Notes: generated by a model from the sequence alone, not told the origin. A DNA stretch of 64,000 bases from Hydractinia symbiolongicarpus (GCF_029227915.1 NC_079878.1:30407501-30471500), one strand, 5' to 3'; counted from the stretch's first letter, positions 1 through 12,236 are shown. Translations and numbers: made by a program.

Positions 1-14
1 CTTTGTATACTTTT

Positions 15-1634
15 GACTATACGGGCCGAGTCCGGGAATTACGGGAATTCGTGGGTTTTCGTTTGCCGGCGATTAAACTTCCTTTATTCAGCGTCTCATC
101 AAAAATGAAAACATTTTTGAAAACTACAAGTCTCGTGCGTTTTAGTGGTGAAAAGATAACTTAAAAAATCGTTCTGGAAATGAATTTACTCGCAGGGTAC
201 TTTCTTTGTATACGTTTGACTATACGGGCCGAGTCCGGGAATTACGGGAAATCGCGGGTTTTCGTTTGCCGGCGATTAAACTTCTTTTACTCAGCGTCTT
301 ATCAAAAATGAAAACATTTTTGAAAACTACAAGTCTCATACGTTTTAGTGGTAAAAAAATAATTTAAAAAATCATTCGGGAAATGAGTTTACTCCCTGGG
401 TATTTTCTTTGTATACTTTTGACTATACGGGCCGAGTCCGGGATTTACGGGAAATCGCTGGTTTTCGTTTGCCGGCGATTAAACTTCTTTTATTCGGCGT
501 CTCATCAAAATGAAAACATTTTTGAAAACTACAAGTCTCATGCGTTTTAGTGGTGAAAAAATAATTTAAAAAATCGTTCGGGAAATGAGTTTACTCCCTG
601 GGTATTTTTTTGTATACTTTTGACTATACGGGCCGAGTGCGGGATTTACGGGAATTCGCGGGTTTTCGTTTGCCGGCGATTAAACTTCCTTTATTCAGCG
701 TCTCATCAAAAATGAAAACATTTTTGAAAACTACAAGTCTAATGCGTTTTAGTGGTGAAAAGATAATTTAAAAAATCGTTCTTGAAATGAGTTTACTCGC
801 AGGGTACTTTCTTTGTATACTTTTGACTATACGGGCCGAGTCCGGGAATTACGGGAATTCGTGGGTTTTCGTTTGCCGGCGATTAAACTTCCTTTATTCA
901 GCGTCTCATCAAAAATGAAAACATTTTTGAAAACTACAAGTCTCGTGCGTTTTAGTGGTGAAAAGATAACTTAAAAAATCGTTCTGGAAATGAATTTACT
1001 CGCAGGGTACTTTCTTTGTATACGTTTGACTATACGGGCCGAGTCCGGGAATTACGGGAAATCGCGGGTTTTCGTTTGCCGGCGATTAAACTTCTTTTAC
1101 TCAGCGTCTTATCAAAAATGAAAACATTTTTGAAAACTACAAGTCTCATACGTTTTAGTGGTAAAAAAATAATTTAAAAAATCATTCGGGAAATGAGTTT
1201 ACTCCCTGGGTATTTTCTTTGTATACTTTTGACTATACGGGCCGAGTCCGGGATTTACGGGAAATCGCTGGTTTTCGTTTGCCGGCGATTAAACTTCTTT
1301 TATTCGGCGTCTCATCAAAATGAAAACATTTTTGAAAACTACAAGTCTCATGCGTTTTAGTGGTGAAAAAATAATTTAAAAAATCGTTCGGGAAATGAGT
1401 TTACTCCCTGGGTATTTTTTTGTATACTTTTGACTATACGGGCCGAGTGCGGGATTTACGGGAATTCGCGGGTTTTCGTTTGCCGGCGATTAAACTTCCT
1501 TTATTCAGCGTCTCATCAAAAATGAAAACATTTTTGTAAACTACAAGTCTCGTGCGTTTTAGTGGTGAAAAGATAATTTAAAAAATCGTTCTTGAAATGA
1601 GTTTACTCGCAGGTTACTTTCTTTGTATACTTTT
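15..1634 (+). repeat. Four-monomer HOR, two tandem copies of about 810 bp
   Basis: The block starting at 15 is repeated from 825 with the same private variants: GAATTCGTGGG, AAAAGATAACTTAAA, GAATTTACTCGC and TATACGTTTGAC. The copies differ at a few sites near the end (CTAATGCG in copy 1 against CTCGTGCG at the matching place in copy 2). Confidence 0.9.
100..119. repeat. Inverted repeat inside each satellite monomer (first clear example)
   Basis: The arms CAAAAATG and CATTTTTG are perfect reverse complements separated by AAAA, giving an 8-bp stem. The element recurs in nearly every monomer. Variants reading CATCAAAATG lose one A in the left arm, without a matching change on the right, so the stem is not kept by compensatory change. 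It could be a hairpin or cruciform, or simply a phased A/T tract. Confidence 0.85.
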
Positions 1635-4600
1635 GACTATACGGGCCGAGTCCGGGATTTACGGGAAATCGCTGGTTTTCGTTTGCCGGCGGTTGAACTT
1701 CTTTTATTCGGCGTCTCATCAAAATGAAAACATTTTTGTAAACTACAAGTCTCATGCGTTTTAGTGGTGAAAAAATAATTTAAAAAATCGTTCGGGAAAT
1801 GAGTTTACTCCCTGGGTATTTTTTTGTATACTTTTGACTATACGGGCCGAGTGCGGGGTTTACGGGAATTCGCGGGTTTTCGTTTGCCGGCGATTAAACT
1901 TCCTTTATTCAGCGTCTCATCAAAAATGAAAACATTTTTGAAAACTACAAGTCTCATACGTTTTAGTGGTAAAAAAATAATTTAAAAAATCATTCGGGAA
2001 ATGAGTTTACTCCCTGGGTATTTTCTTTGTATACTTTTGACTATACGGGCCGAGTCCGGGATTTACGGGAAATCGCTGGTTTTCGTTTGCCGGCGATTAA
2101 ACTTCTTTTATTCGGCGTCTCATCAAAATGAAAACATTTTTGAAAACTACAAGTCTCATGCGTTTTAGTGGTGAAAAAATAATTTAAAAAATCGTTCGGG
2201 AAATGAGTTTACTCCCTGGGTATTTTTTTGTATACTTTTGACTATACGGGCCGAGTGCGGGATTTACGGGAATTCGCGGGTTTTCGTTTGCCGGCGATTA
2301 AACTTCCTTTATTCAGCGTCTCATCAAAAATGAAAACATTTTTGAAAACTACAAGTCTCATACGTTTTAGTGGTGAAAAAATAATTTAAAAAATCGTTCG
2401 GGAAATGAGTTTACTCCCTGGGTATTTTTTTGTATACTTTTGACTATACGGGCCGAGTGCGGGATTTACGGGAATTCGCGGGTTTTCGTTTGCCGGCGAT
2501 TAAACTTCCTTTATTCAGCGTCTCATCAAAAATGAAAACATTTTTTTAAACTACAAGTCTCGTGCGTTTTAGTGGTGAAAAGATAATTTAAAAAATCGTT
2601 CTTGAAATGAGTTTACTCGCAGGTTACTTTCTTTGTATACTTTTGACTATACGGGCCGAGTCCGGGATTTACGGGAAATCGCTGGTTTTCGTTTGCCGGC
2701 GGTTGAACTTCTTTTATTCGGCGTCTCATCAAAATGAAAACATTTTTGTAAACTACAAGTCTCATGCGTTTTAGTGGTGAAAAAATAATTTAAAAAATCG
2801 TTCGGGAAATGAGTTTACTCCCTGGGTATTTTTTTGTATACTTTTGACTATACGGGCCGAGTGCGGGGTTTACGGGAATTCGCGGGTTTTCGTTTGCCGG
2901 CGATTAAACTTCCTTTATTCAGCGTCTCATCAAAAATGAAAACATTTTTGTAAACTACAAGTCTCGTGCGTTTTAGTGGTGAAAAGATAATTTAAAAAAT
3001 CGTTCTTGAAATGAGTTTACTCGCAGGTTACTTTCTTTGTATACTTTTGACTATACGGGCCGAGCCCGGGATTTACGGGAAATCGCGGGTTTTCGTTTGC
3101 CGGCGATTAAACTTCTTTTATTCAGCGTCTCATCACAAATGAAAACATTTTTGAAAACTACAAGTCTCATGCGTTTTAGTGGAGAAAAGATAATTTAAAA
3201 AATCGTTCTGGAAATGAGTTTACTCACAGGGTACTTTCTTTGTATATACTCGACTATACGGGCCAAGCACGGGATTTACGGGAAATCGCGGGTTTTCGTT
3301 TGCCGGCGATTAAACTTCTTTTATTCCGCGTCTCATCAAAATGAAAACATTTTTGAAAACTACAAGTCTCATGCGTTTTAGTGGTGAAAAAATAATTTAA
3401 AAAATCGTTCGGGAAATGAGTTTACTCCCTGGGTATTTTCTTTGTATACTTTTGACTATACGGACCGAGTCCGGGATTTACGGGAAATCGCTGGTTTTCG
3501 TTTGCCGGCGATTAAACTTCTTTTATTCGGCGTCTCATCAAAATGAAAACATTTTTGAAAACTACAAGTCTCATGCGTTTTAGTGGTGAAAAAATAATTT
3601 AAAAAATCGTTCGGGAAATGAGTTTACTCCCTGGGTATTTTTTTGTATACTTTTGACTATACGGGCCGAGTGCGGGATTTACGGGAATTCGCGGGTTTTC
3701 GTTTGCCGGCGATTAAACTTCCTTTATTCAGCGTCTCATCAAAAATGAAAACATTTTTGTAAACTACAAGTCTCGTGCGTTTTAGTGGTGAAAAGATAAT
3801 TTAAAAAATCGTTCTTGAAATGAGTTTACTCGCAGGTTACTTTCTTTGTATACTTTTGACTATACGGGCCGAGCCCGGGATTTACGGGAAATCGCGGGTT
3901 TTCGTTTGCCGGTGATTAAACTTCTTTTATTCAGCGTCTCATCACAAATGAAAACATTTTTGAAAACTACAAGTCTCGTGCGTTTTAGTGGTGAAAAGAT
4001 AATTTAAAAAATCGTTCTTGAAATGAGTTTACTCGCAGGGTACTTTCTTTGTATACTTTTGACTATACGGGCCGAGTCCGGGAATTAAGGGAATTCGCGG
4101 GTTTTCGTTTGCCGGCGATTAAACTTCCTTTATTCAGCGTCTTATCAAAAATGAAAACATTTTTGAAAACTACAAGTCTCATACGTTTTAGTGGTGAAAA
4201 AATAATTTAAAAAATCATTCGGGAAATGAGTTTACTCCCTGGGTATTTTCTTTGTATACTTTTGACTATACGGGCCGAGCCCGGGATTTACGGGAAATCG
4301 CGGGTTTTCGTTTGCCGGCGATTAAACTTCTTTTATTCAGCGTCTCATCACAAATGAAAACATTTTTGAAAACTACAAGTCTCGTGCGTTTTAGTGGTGA
4401 AAAGATAATTTAAAAAATCGTTCTTGAAATGAGTTTACTCGCAGGGTACTTTCTTTGTATACTTTTGACTATACGGGCCGAGTCCGGGATTTACGGGAAA
4501 TCGCGGGTTTTCGTTTGCCGGCGATTAAACTTCTTTTACTCAGCGTCTTATCAAAAATGAAAACATTTTTGAAAACTACAAGTCTCATACGTTTTAGTGG

Positions 4601-7439
4601 TGAAAAAATAATTTAAAAAATCATTCGGGAAATGAGTTTACTCCCTGGGTATTTTCTTTGTATACTTTTGTCTATACTGACCGAGTCCGGGATTTACGGG
4701 AAATCGCTGGTTTTCGTTTGCCGGCGATTAAACTTCTTTTATTCCGCGTCTCATCAAAATGAAAACATTTTTAAAAACTACAAGTCTCATGCGTTTTAGT
4801 GGTGAAAAAATTATGTAAAAAATCGTTCGGGAAATGAGTTTACTCCCTGGGTATTTTCTTTGTATACTTTTGACTATACGGACCGAGTCCGAGATTTACG
4901 GGAAATCGCGGGTATTCGTTTGCCGGCGATTAAACTTCTTTTATTCCGCGTCTCTTCAAAAATGAAAACATTTTTGAAAAATACAAGTCTCATGCGTTTT
5001 AGTGGTGAAAAGATAATTTAAAAAATCGTTCTGGAAATGAGTTTACTGACAGGGTACTTTCTTTGTATATACTCGACTATACGGGCCAAGCACGGGATTT
5101 ACGGGAAATCGCGGGTTTTCGTTTGCCGGCGATTAAACTTCTTTTATTCAGCGTCTCATCAAAAATGAAAATATTTTTGAAAACTACAAGTCTCATGCGT
5201 TTTAGTGGTGAAGAAATAATTTAAAAAATCGTTCGGGAAATAAGTTTACTTCCTGGGTACTTTATTTGTATAATTTTGATTATACGGGCCGAGTCCGGGA
5301 TTTACCGGAAATTGCGGGTTTTCGTTTGCCGGTGATTAAACATCTTTTATTCATCGTCTCATCAAAAATGAAAACATTTTTGAAAACTACAAGTCTCAAG
5401 CGTTTTAGTGGTGAAAAGATAATTTAAAAAATCGTTCTGGAAATGAGTTTACTCCCTGGGTATTTTTTTGTATACTTTTGACTATACGGGCCGAGTGCGG
5501 GATTTACGGGGATTCGCGGGTTTTCGTTTGCCGGCGATTAAACTTCCTTTATTCAGCGTCTCATCAAAAATGAAAACATTTTTGTAAACTACAAGTCTCG
5601 TGCGTTTTAGTGGTGAAAATATAATTTAAAAAATCGTTCTTGAAATGAGTTTACTCGCAGGGTACTTTCTTTGTATACTTTTGACTATACGGGCCGAGCC
5701 CGTGATTTACGGTAAATCGCGGGTTTTCGTTTGCCGGCGATTAAACTCCTTTTATTCAGCGTCTCATCACAAATGAAAACATTTTTGAAAACTACAAGTC
5801 TCATACGTTTTAGTGGTGAAAAAATAATTTAAAAAATCGTTCGGGAAATGAGTTTACTTCCTGGGTATTTTCTTTGTATACTTTTGACTATACGGACCGA
5901 GTCCGAGATTTACGGGAAATCGCGGGTTTTCGTTTGCCGGCGATTAAACTTCTTTTATTCCGCGTCTCATCAAAAATGAAAACATTTTTGAAAAATACAA
6001 GTCTCATGCGTTTTAGTGGTGAAAAGATAATTTAAAAAATCGTTCTGGAAATGAGTTTACTCACAGGGTACTTTCTTTGTATATACTCGACTATACGGGA
6101 CAAGCACGGGATTTACGGGAAATCGCGGGTTTTCGTTTGCCGGCGATTAAACTTCTTTTATTCAGCGTCTCATCAAAAATGAAAACATTTTTGAAAACTA
6201 AAGTCTCATGCGTTTTAGTGGTGAAAAAATAATTTAAAAAATCGTTCGGGAAATAAGTTTACTTCCTGGGTACTTTATTTGTATACTTTTGATTATACGG
6301 GCCGAGTCCGGGATTTACCGGAAATAGCGGGTTTTCGTTTGCCGGCGATTAAACATCTTTTATTCATCGTCTCATCAAAAATGAAAACATTTTTGAAAAC
6401 TACAAGTCTCAAGCGTTTTAGTGGTGAAAAGATAATTTAAAAAATCGTTCTGGAAATGAGTTTACTCCCTGGGTATTTTTTTGTATACTTTTGACTATAC
6501 GGGCCGAGTGCGGGATTTACGGGAATTCGCGGGTTTTCGTTTGCCGGCGATTAAACTTCCTTTATTCAGCGTCTCATCAAAAATGAAAACATTTTTGTAA
6601 ACTACAAGTCTCGGGCGTTTTAGTGGTGAAAAGATAATTTAAAAAATCGTTCTTGAAATGAGTTTACTCGCAGGGTACTTTCTTTGTATACTTTTGACTA
6701 TACGGGCCGAGTCCGGGAATTACAGGAATTCGCGGGTTTTCGTTTGCCGGCAATTAAACTTTCTTTATTCAGCGTCTCATCAAAAATGAAAACATTTTTG
6801 AAAACTACAAGTCTTGTGCGTTTTAGTGGTGAAAAGATAATTTAAAAAATTGTTCTGGAAATGAGTTTACTCGCAGGGTACTTTCTTTGTATACTTTTGA
6901 CTATACGGGCCGAGTGCGGGATTTACGGGAATTCGCGGGTTTTCGTTTGCCGGCGATTAAACTTCCTTTATTCAGCGTCTCATCAAAAATGAAAACATTT
7001 TTGTAAACTACAAGTCTCGGGCGTTTTAGTGGTGAAAAGATAATTTAAAAAATCGTTCTTGAAATGAGTTTACTCGCAGGGTACTTTCTTTGTATACTTT
7101 TGACTATACGGGCCGAGTCCGGGAATTACGGGAATTCGCGGGTTTTCGTTTGCCGGCAATTAAACTTTCTTTATTCAGCGTCTCATCAAAAATGAAAACA
7201 TTTTTGAAAACTACAAGTCTTGTGCGTTTTAGTGGTGAAAAGATAATTTAAAAAATTGTTCTGGAAATGAGTTTACTCGCAGGGTACTTTCTTTGTATAC
7301 TTTTGACTATACGGGCCGAGTCCGGGATTTACGGGAAATCGCGGGTTTTCGTTTGCCGGCGATTAAACTTCTTTTACTCAGCGTCTTATCAAAAATGAAA
7401 ACATTTTTGAAAACTACAAGTCTCATACGTTTTAGTGGT

Positions 7440-10400
7440 GAAAAAATAATTTAAAAAATCATTCGAGAAATGAGTTTACTCCCTGGGTATTTTCTTTGTA
7501 TACTTTTGACTATACGGGCCGAGCCCGGGATTTACGGGAAATCGCTGGTTTTTACGTTTGCCGGCAATTAAACTTCTTTTATTCGGCGTCTCATCAAAAT
7601 GAAAACATTTTTGAAAACTACAAGTCTCGTGCGTTTTAGTGGTGAAAAGATAATTTAAAAAATCGTTCTTGAAATGAGTTTACTCGCAGGGTACTTTCTT
7701 TGTATACTTTTGACTATACGGGCCGAGTCCGGGAGTTACGGGAATTCGCGGGTTTTCGTTTGCCGGCGATTAAACTTCCTTTATTCAGCGTCTCATCAAA
7801 AATGAAAACATTTTTGAAAACTACAAGTCTCGTGCGTTTTAGTGGTGAAAAGATAATTTAAAAAATCGTTCTGGAAATGAGTTTACTCGCAGGGTACTTT
7901 CTTTGTATACTTTTGACTATACGGGCCGAGTCCGGGATTTACGGGAAATCGCGGGTTTTCGTTTGCCGGCGATTAAACTTCTTTTACTTCGCGTCTCATC
8001 AAAAATGAAAACATTTTTGAAAACTACAAGTCTCATACGTTTTAGTGGTGAAAAGATAATTTAAAAAATCGTTCTTGAAATGAGTTTACTCGCAGGGTAC
8101 TTTCTTTGTATACTTTTGACTATACGGGCCGAGTCCGGGAGTTACGGGAATTCGCGGGTTTTCGTTTGCCGGCAATTAAACTTCCTTTATTCAGCGTCTC
8201 ATCAAAAATGAAAACATTTTTGAAAACTACAAGTCTCGTGCGTTTTAGTGGTGAAAAGATAATTTAAAAAATCGTTCTGGAAATGAGTTTACTCGCAGGG
8301 TACTTTCTTTGTATACTTTTGACTATACGGGCCGTGTCCGGGATTTACGGGAAATCGTGGGTTTTCGTTTGCCGGCGATTAAACTTCTTTTACTCAGCGT
8401 CTTATCAAAAATGAAAACATTTTTGAAAACTACAAGTCTCATACGTTTTAGTGGTGAAAAAGTAATTTAAAAAATCATTCGGGAAATGAGTTTACTCCCT
8501 GGGTATTTTCTTTGTATACTTTTGACTATTCGGGCCGAGTCCGAGATTTACGGGAAATCGCGGGTTTTCGTTTGCCGGCGATTAAACTTCTTTTATTCCG
8601 CGTCTCATCAAAAATGAAAACATTTTTGAAAAATACAAGTCTTATGCGTTTAAGTGGTGAAAAGATAATTTAAAAAATCGTTCTGGAAATGAGTTTACTC
8701 ACAGGGTACTTTCTTTGTATATACTCGACTATACGGGCCAAGCACGGGATTTACGGGAAATCGCGGGTTTTCGTTTGCCGGCGATTAAACTTCTTTTATT
8801 CAGCGTCTCATCAAAAATGAAAACATTTTTGAAAACTACAAGTCTCAAGCGTTTTAGTGGTGAAAAGATAATTTAAAAAATCGTTCTGGAAATGAGTTTA
8901 CTCCCTGCGTATTTTTTTTTATACTTTTGACTATACGGGCCGAGTGCGGGATTTACGGGAATTCGCGGGTTTTCGTTTACCGGCGATTAAACTTCCTTTA
9001 TTCGGAGTCTCATCAAAAATGAAAACATTTTTGTAAACTACAAGTCTCGTGCGTTTTAGTGGTGAAAATATAATTTAAAAAATCGTTCTTGAAATGAGTT
9101 TACTCGCAGGGTACTTTCTTTGTATATTTTTGACTATACGGGACGAGCCCGTGATTTACGGGAAATCGCGGGTTTTCGTTTGCCGGCGATTAAACTTCTT
9201 TTATTCAGCGTCTCATCACAAATGAAAACATTTTTGAAAACTACAAGTCTCGTGCGTTTTAGTGGTGAAAAGATAATTTAAAAAATCGTTCTGGAAATGA
9301 GTTTACTCGCAGGGTACTTTCTTTGTATACTTTTGACTATACGGGCCGAGTCATGGATTTACGGGAAATCGCGGGTTTTCGTTTGCCGGCGATTAAACTT
9401 CTTTTACTCAGCGTCTCATCAAAAATGAAAACATTTTTGAAAACTACAAGTCTCGTGCGTTTTAGTGGTGAAAAAATAATTTAAAAAATCATTCGAGAAA
9501 TGAGTTTACTCCCTGGGTATTTTCTTTGTATACTTTTGACTATACGGGCCGAGCCCGGGATTTACGGGAAATCGCTGGTTTTTACGTTTGCCGGCGATTA
9601 AACTTCTTTTATTCGGCGTCTCATCAAAATGAAAACATTTTTGAAAACTACAAGTCTCGTGCGTTTTAGTGGTGAAAAGATAATTTAAAAAATCGTTCTT
9701 GAAATGAGTTTACTCGCAGGGTACTTTCTTTGTATACTTTTGACTATACGGGCCGAGTCCGGGAGTTACGGGAATTCGCGGGTTTTCGTTTGCCGGCGAT
9801 TAAACTTCCTTTATTCAGCGTCTCATCAAAAATGAAAACATTTTTGAAAACTACAAGTCTCGTGCGTTTTAGTGGTGAAAAGATAATTTAAAAAATCGTT
9901 CTGGAAATGAGTTTACTCGCAGGGTACTTTCTTTGTATACTTTTGACTATACGGGCCGAGTCCGGGATTTACGGGAAATCGCGGGTTTTCGTTTGCCGGC
10001 GATTAAACTTCTTTTACTTCGCGTCTCATCAAAAATGAAAACATTTTTGAAAACTACAAGTCTCATACGTTTTAGTGGTGAAAAGATAATTTAAAAAATC
10101 GTTCTTGAAATGAGTTTACTCGCAGGGTACTTTCTTTGTATACTTTTGACTATACGGGCCGAGTCCGGGAGTTACGGGAATTCGCGGGTTTTCGTTTGCC
10201 GGCAATTAAACTTCCTTTATTCAGCGTCTCATCAAAAATGAAAACATTTTTGAAAACTACAAGTCTCGTGCGTTTTAGTGGTGAAAAGATAATTTAAAAA
10301 ATCGTTCTGGAAATGAGTTTACTCGCAGGGTACTTTCTTTGTATACTTTTGACTATACGGGCCGTGTCCGGGATTTACGGGAAATCGTGGGTTTTCGTTT

Positions 10401-10559
10401 GCCGGCGATTAAACTTCTTTTACTCAGCGTCTTATCAAAAATGAAAACATTTTTGAAAACTACAAGTCTCATACGTTTTAGTGGTGAAAAAGTAATTTAA
10501 AAAATCATTCGGGAAATGAGTTTACTCCCTGGGTATTTTCTTTGTATACTTTTGACTAT
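7440..10559 (+). repeat. Ten-monomer-spaced HOR block, left array
   Basis: About 1,090 bp at 7440-8529 recurs at 9470-10559, an offset of 2,030 bp (ten monomers). Shared rare variants include GCTGGTTTTTACG (near 7549 and 9579), CTTTTACTTCGCG (7981 and 10011) and GCCGTGTCCGGG (near 8331 and 10361). Downstream the offset becomes eleven monomers, because the second copy carries one extra monomer with ACTGCAAGTC. Confidence 0.8.
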
Positions 10560-11157
10560 ACGGGCCGAGTCCGGGATTTACGGGAAATCGCTGGTTTTCG
10601 TTTGCCGGCGATTAAACTTCTTTTATTCTGCGTCTCATCAAAATGAAAACATTTTTGAAAACTGCAAGTCTCATGCGTTTAAGTGGTGAAAAAATAATTT
10701 AAAAAATCGTTCGGGAAATGAGTTTACTCCGTGGGTATTTTCTTTGTATACTTTTGACTATTCGGGCCGAGTCCGAGATTTACGGGAAATCGCGGGTTTT
10801 CGTTTGCCGGCGATTAAACTTCTTTTATTCCGCGTCTCATCAAAAATGAAAACATTTTTGAAAAATACAAGTCTTATGCGTTTAAGTGGTGAAAAGATAA
10901 TTTAAAAAATCGTTCTGGAAATGAGTTTACTCACAGGGTACTTTCTTTGTATATACTCGACTATACGGGCCAAGCACGGGATTTACGGGAAATCGCGGGT
11001 TTTTGTTTGCCGGCGATTAAACTTCTTTTATTCAGCGTCTCATCAAAAATGAAAACATTTTTGAAAACTACAAGTCTCAAGCGTTTTAGTGGTGAAAATA
11101 TAATTTAAAAAATCGTTCTTGAAATGAGTTTACTCGCAGGGTACTTTCTTTGTATAT

Positions 11158-11164
11158 TTTTGAC
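11158..11164 (+). repeat. Target-site duplication, left copy
   Basis: TTTTGAC directly precedes the left TIR and is repeated directly after the right TIR at 17040-17046. Removing the element and one copy restores a normal satellite junction (TTTTTGACTATACGGGCC), identical to the one at 17647-17664. The TIR begins with TA, and TA also follows TTTTGAC in the satellite. A longer duplication of 8 or 9 bp with asymmetric ends therefore cannot be strictly excluded. Confidence 0.85.
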
Positions 11165-11176
11165 TAGGCTGTTCAG
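11165..11176 (+). repeat. Left terminal inverted repeat
   Basis: TAGGCTGTTCAG is the exact reverse complement of 17028-17039. Beyond 12 bp the ends match only loosely (TCA with a one-base offset), so the TIR is short. It overlaps the palindrome that starts at 11175 by two bases. Confidence 0.9.
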
Positions 11177-11186
11177 TCACGTGACT
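11175..11186. promoter_or_regulatory. 12-bp perfect palindrome with E-box core
   Basis: AGTCACGTGACT is its own reverse complement, with CACGTG at the centre. It directly abuts the left TIR and has no counterpart at the right end. CACGTG is the classical core bound by bHLH-type factors; a role in transcription or transposase binding is inference. Confidence 0.6.
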
Positions 11187-11188
11187 TT

Positions 11189-11234
11189 TTGCCGTGTTCG
11201 GAAATTCAGCTTAAAACAAGCTCGCACACGGCAA
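11189..11234. repeat. Nested hairpin at the left end
   Basis: The outer arms TTGCCGTGT (11189-11197) and ACACGGCAA (11226-11234) form a perfect 9-bp stem. Inside the loop AGCTT (11208-11212) and AAGCT (11218-11222) form a second 5-bp stem. The motif TGCCGTGTT of the left arm also occurs in direct orientation near the right end (16839-16847), which marks it as a likely subterminal transposase-binding motif. Confidence 0.7.
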
Positions 11235-11531
11235 CGCGTATTTTGTTATTGCGCGTGATGGCACTTATTTTAAATCGTCGAATTCGGCACCTATTTCGCT
11301 TAAGACAGATGGTGTATGGGCAGATAGTGATTGTTAAGTACCTTAAATTTGTTTTTTTGAATGAGACTTGTTTAAACGACCAACAGTGTATTCAGATTTC
11401 GACGAGGGAAATGTAAACTTGGCGCAAACAGAGGAAAGTGCATGACGTATCAGGTAGTCTCACTTGAAATTAGTTTATATTAAAAATATACTTTCAATTT
11501 CTATTCTTATTCCTAACTTTCCTGCATGACA

Positions 11532-11576
11532 AATCTGGAGAAAAAGCATTTTTTGTTTATATCGAACCCCCGTCTT
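11532..11576 (+). repeat. Subterminal direct repeat, left copy
   Basis: AATCTGGAG (11532-11540), an A/T-rich spacer and ACCCCCGTCTT (11566-11576) occur in the same order and strand at 16771-16779 and 16826-16836 near the right end. The spacer is 34 bp start to start here and 55 bp there. Confidence 0.65.
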
Positions 11577-11737
11577 AAAGTTCTATGTGACTTGCTGCAG
11601 TGCAACAACGAATTTCGACTTTTTATTTATTTTATTTTATTATATAATTTATAGTCTTGGAATGATGGCTATTAATCATGGCTATGTGCTAGATATTCCA
11701 GTTAACATTAGACACAGCTACTAAACTAAAGCACCAA

Positions 11738-11768
11738 AGCTAGCTAGCTACCTAGCTATATATATATT
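11738..11768 (+). repeat. Short AGCT/TA microsatellite
   Basis: Three AGCT-type units, one interrupted unit, then a run of TA dinucleotides. It is local simple sequence in the 5' noncoding region. The TA run could be mistaken for a TATA box, but nothing else supports a promoter there. Confidence 0.6.
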
Positions 11769-12236
11769 AGCCGAAGTAGTGGACCAGAAGATGGAGTGTG
11801 TGATGTTGTGTTTAATTATTCCATACCACTGTGTGGTTAATAGATAAAGGTATATTTTGCTTACTACTAGTGTGATTTGGTTTTTAAACACTTAAAGTAT
11901 TAGGCTTGGAAATTTGTTGATTCCAGATACCAATTTGTTACCCACTCAGTTCTTGCAAACTGTTTACTGTTTACCATTATTCTTTTTTACAAAAACGCCT
12001 CTCTTCCAACTTTCCAGGCCTAAAGTTAGCTAAGAGTCAGAGTAGGTTACTTTATAGCTAGCTTATACTGTTTTAAAAAGCAAGATTTAGATAATAATTG
12101 AAGAGATAATGATTATATAATGTTATTTTTGTAAATATTCCATTGTTTAGTATGTATAGCTATATCATAATTGCTGACGTAAACTAGAAAGGCAGATAAT
12201 ACACAGTCTAGGTAGGAATGGTATTTTAAAAATAAT

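Larger units (their letters stand above)
1..11164 (+). repeat. Satellite array, left block (about 203-bp monomer)
   Basis: About 55 head-to-tail monomers, with the landmark GACTATACGGG recurring every 201-203 bp (for example at 15, 218, 421, 622 and 825). Each monomer has a GC- and CpG-rich first third (CGGGCCGAG, ATTTACGGG, TTTGCCGGCGATTAAAC) and an A/T-rich remainder with a short inverted repeat and the run ATAATTTAAAAAATCG. A hand count of a typical monomer gives about 37% GC. Single-base variants define subtypes, for example GAATTCGCGGG against GAAATCGCGGG, and CCCTGGGTATTTT against CGCAGGGTACTTT. The CATCACAAATG variant (near 3133, 3945, 4349, 5768 and 9217) is seen only here and once near 17737. 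All monomers share one orientation and no gene was found. Whether the array is centromeric, pericentromeric or subtelomeric cannot be told from sequence alone. Confidence 0.97.
11235..12236 (+). other. Noncoding 5' region of the transposon
   Basis: No convincing coding frame is visible. The first 180 bases are CpG-rich (GCAACGCG, ATTGCGCGTG, AATCGTCGAATTCGG) and the rest is A/T-rich, as expected for a promoter and leader followed by untranslated sequence. A 42-codon frame starts at the ATG at 11526 and a 38-codon frame without a start runs through 11221-11335; neither shows a recognisable domain. The region is large enough to hold an upstream exon, but no splice pair stands out. It also holds the direct repeat at 11532-11576 and the short microsatellite at 11738-11768. 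Confidence 0.6.

Noticed and set aside
50-75. CENP-B-box-like sequence TTTCGTTTGCCGGCGAT in each monomer.
   Set aside because: It matches the CENP-B box only in its TTCG start and scattered positions; the essential A and the CGGG block are not met.
100-203. Monomer as a tandem small-RNA gene (for example spliced leader), because CATTTTTGA resembles an Sm site.
   Set aside because: The base before ATTTTTG is C and not a purine, no splice donor follows a plausible leader, and no promoter element or conserved core separate from a spacer is seen.
1-11164. CRISPR-like regular repetition.
   Set aside because: Whole 203-bp units repeat without variable spacers, and the setting is eukaryotic satellite.
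11189-11654. Short frames at 11189-11416 (TTG start) and 11526-11654 (42 codons).
   Set aside because: The first needs a non-ATG start and spans the hairpin. The second overlaps the noncoding direct repeat, whose right-hand copy is not open. Neither has a domain.
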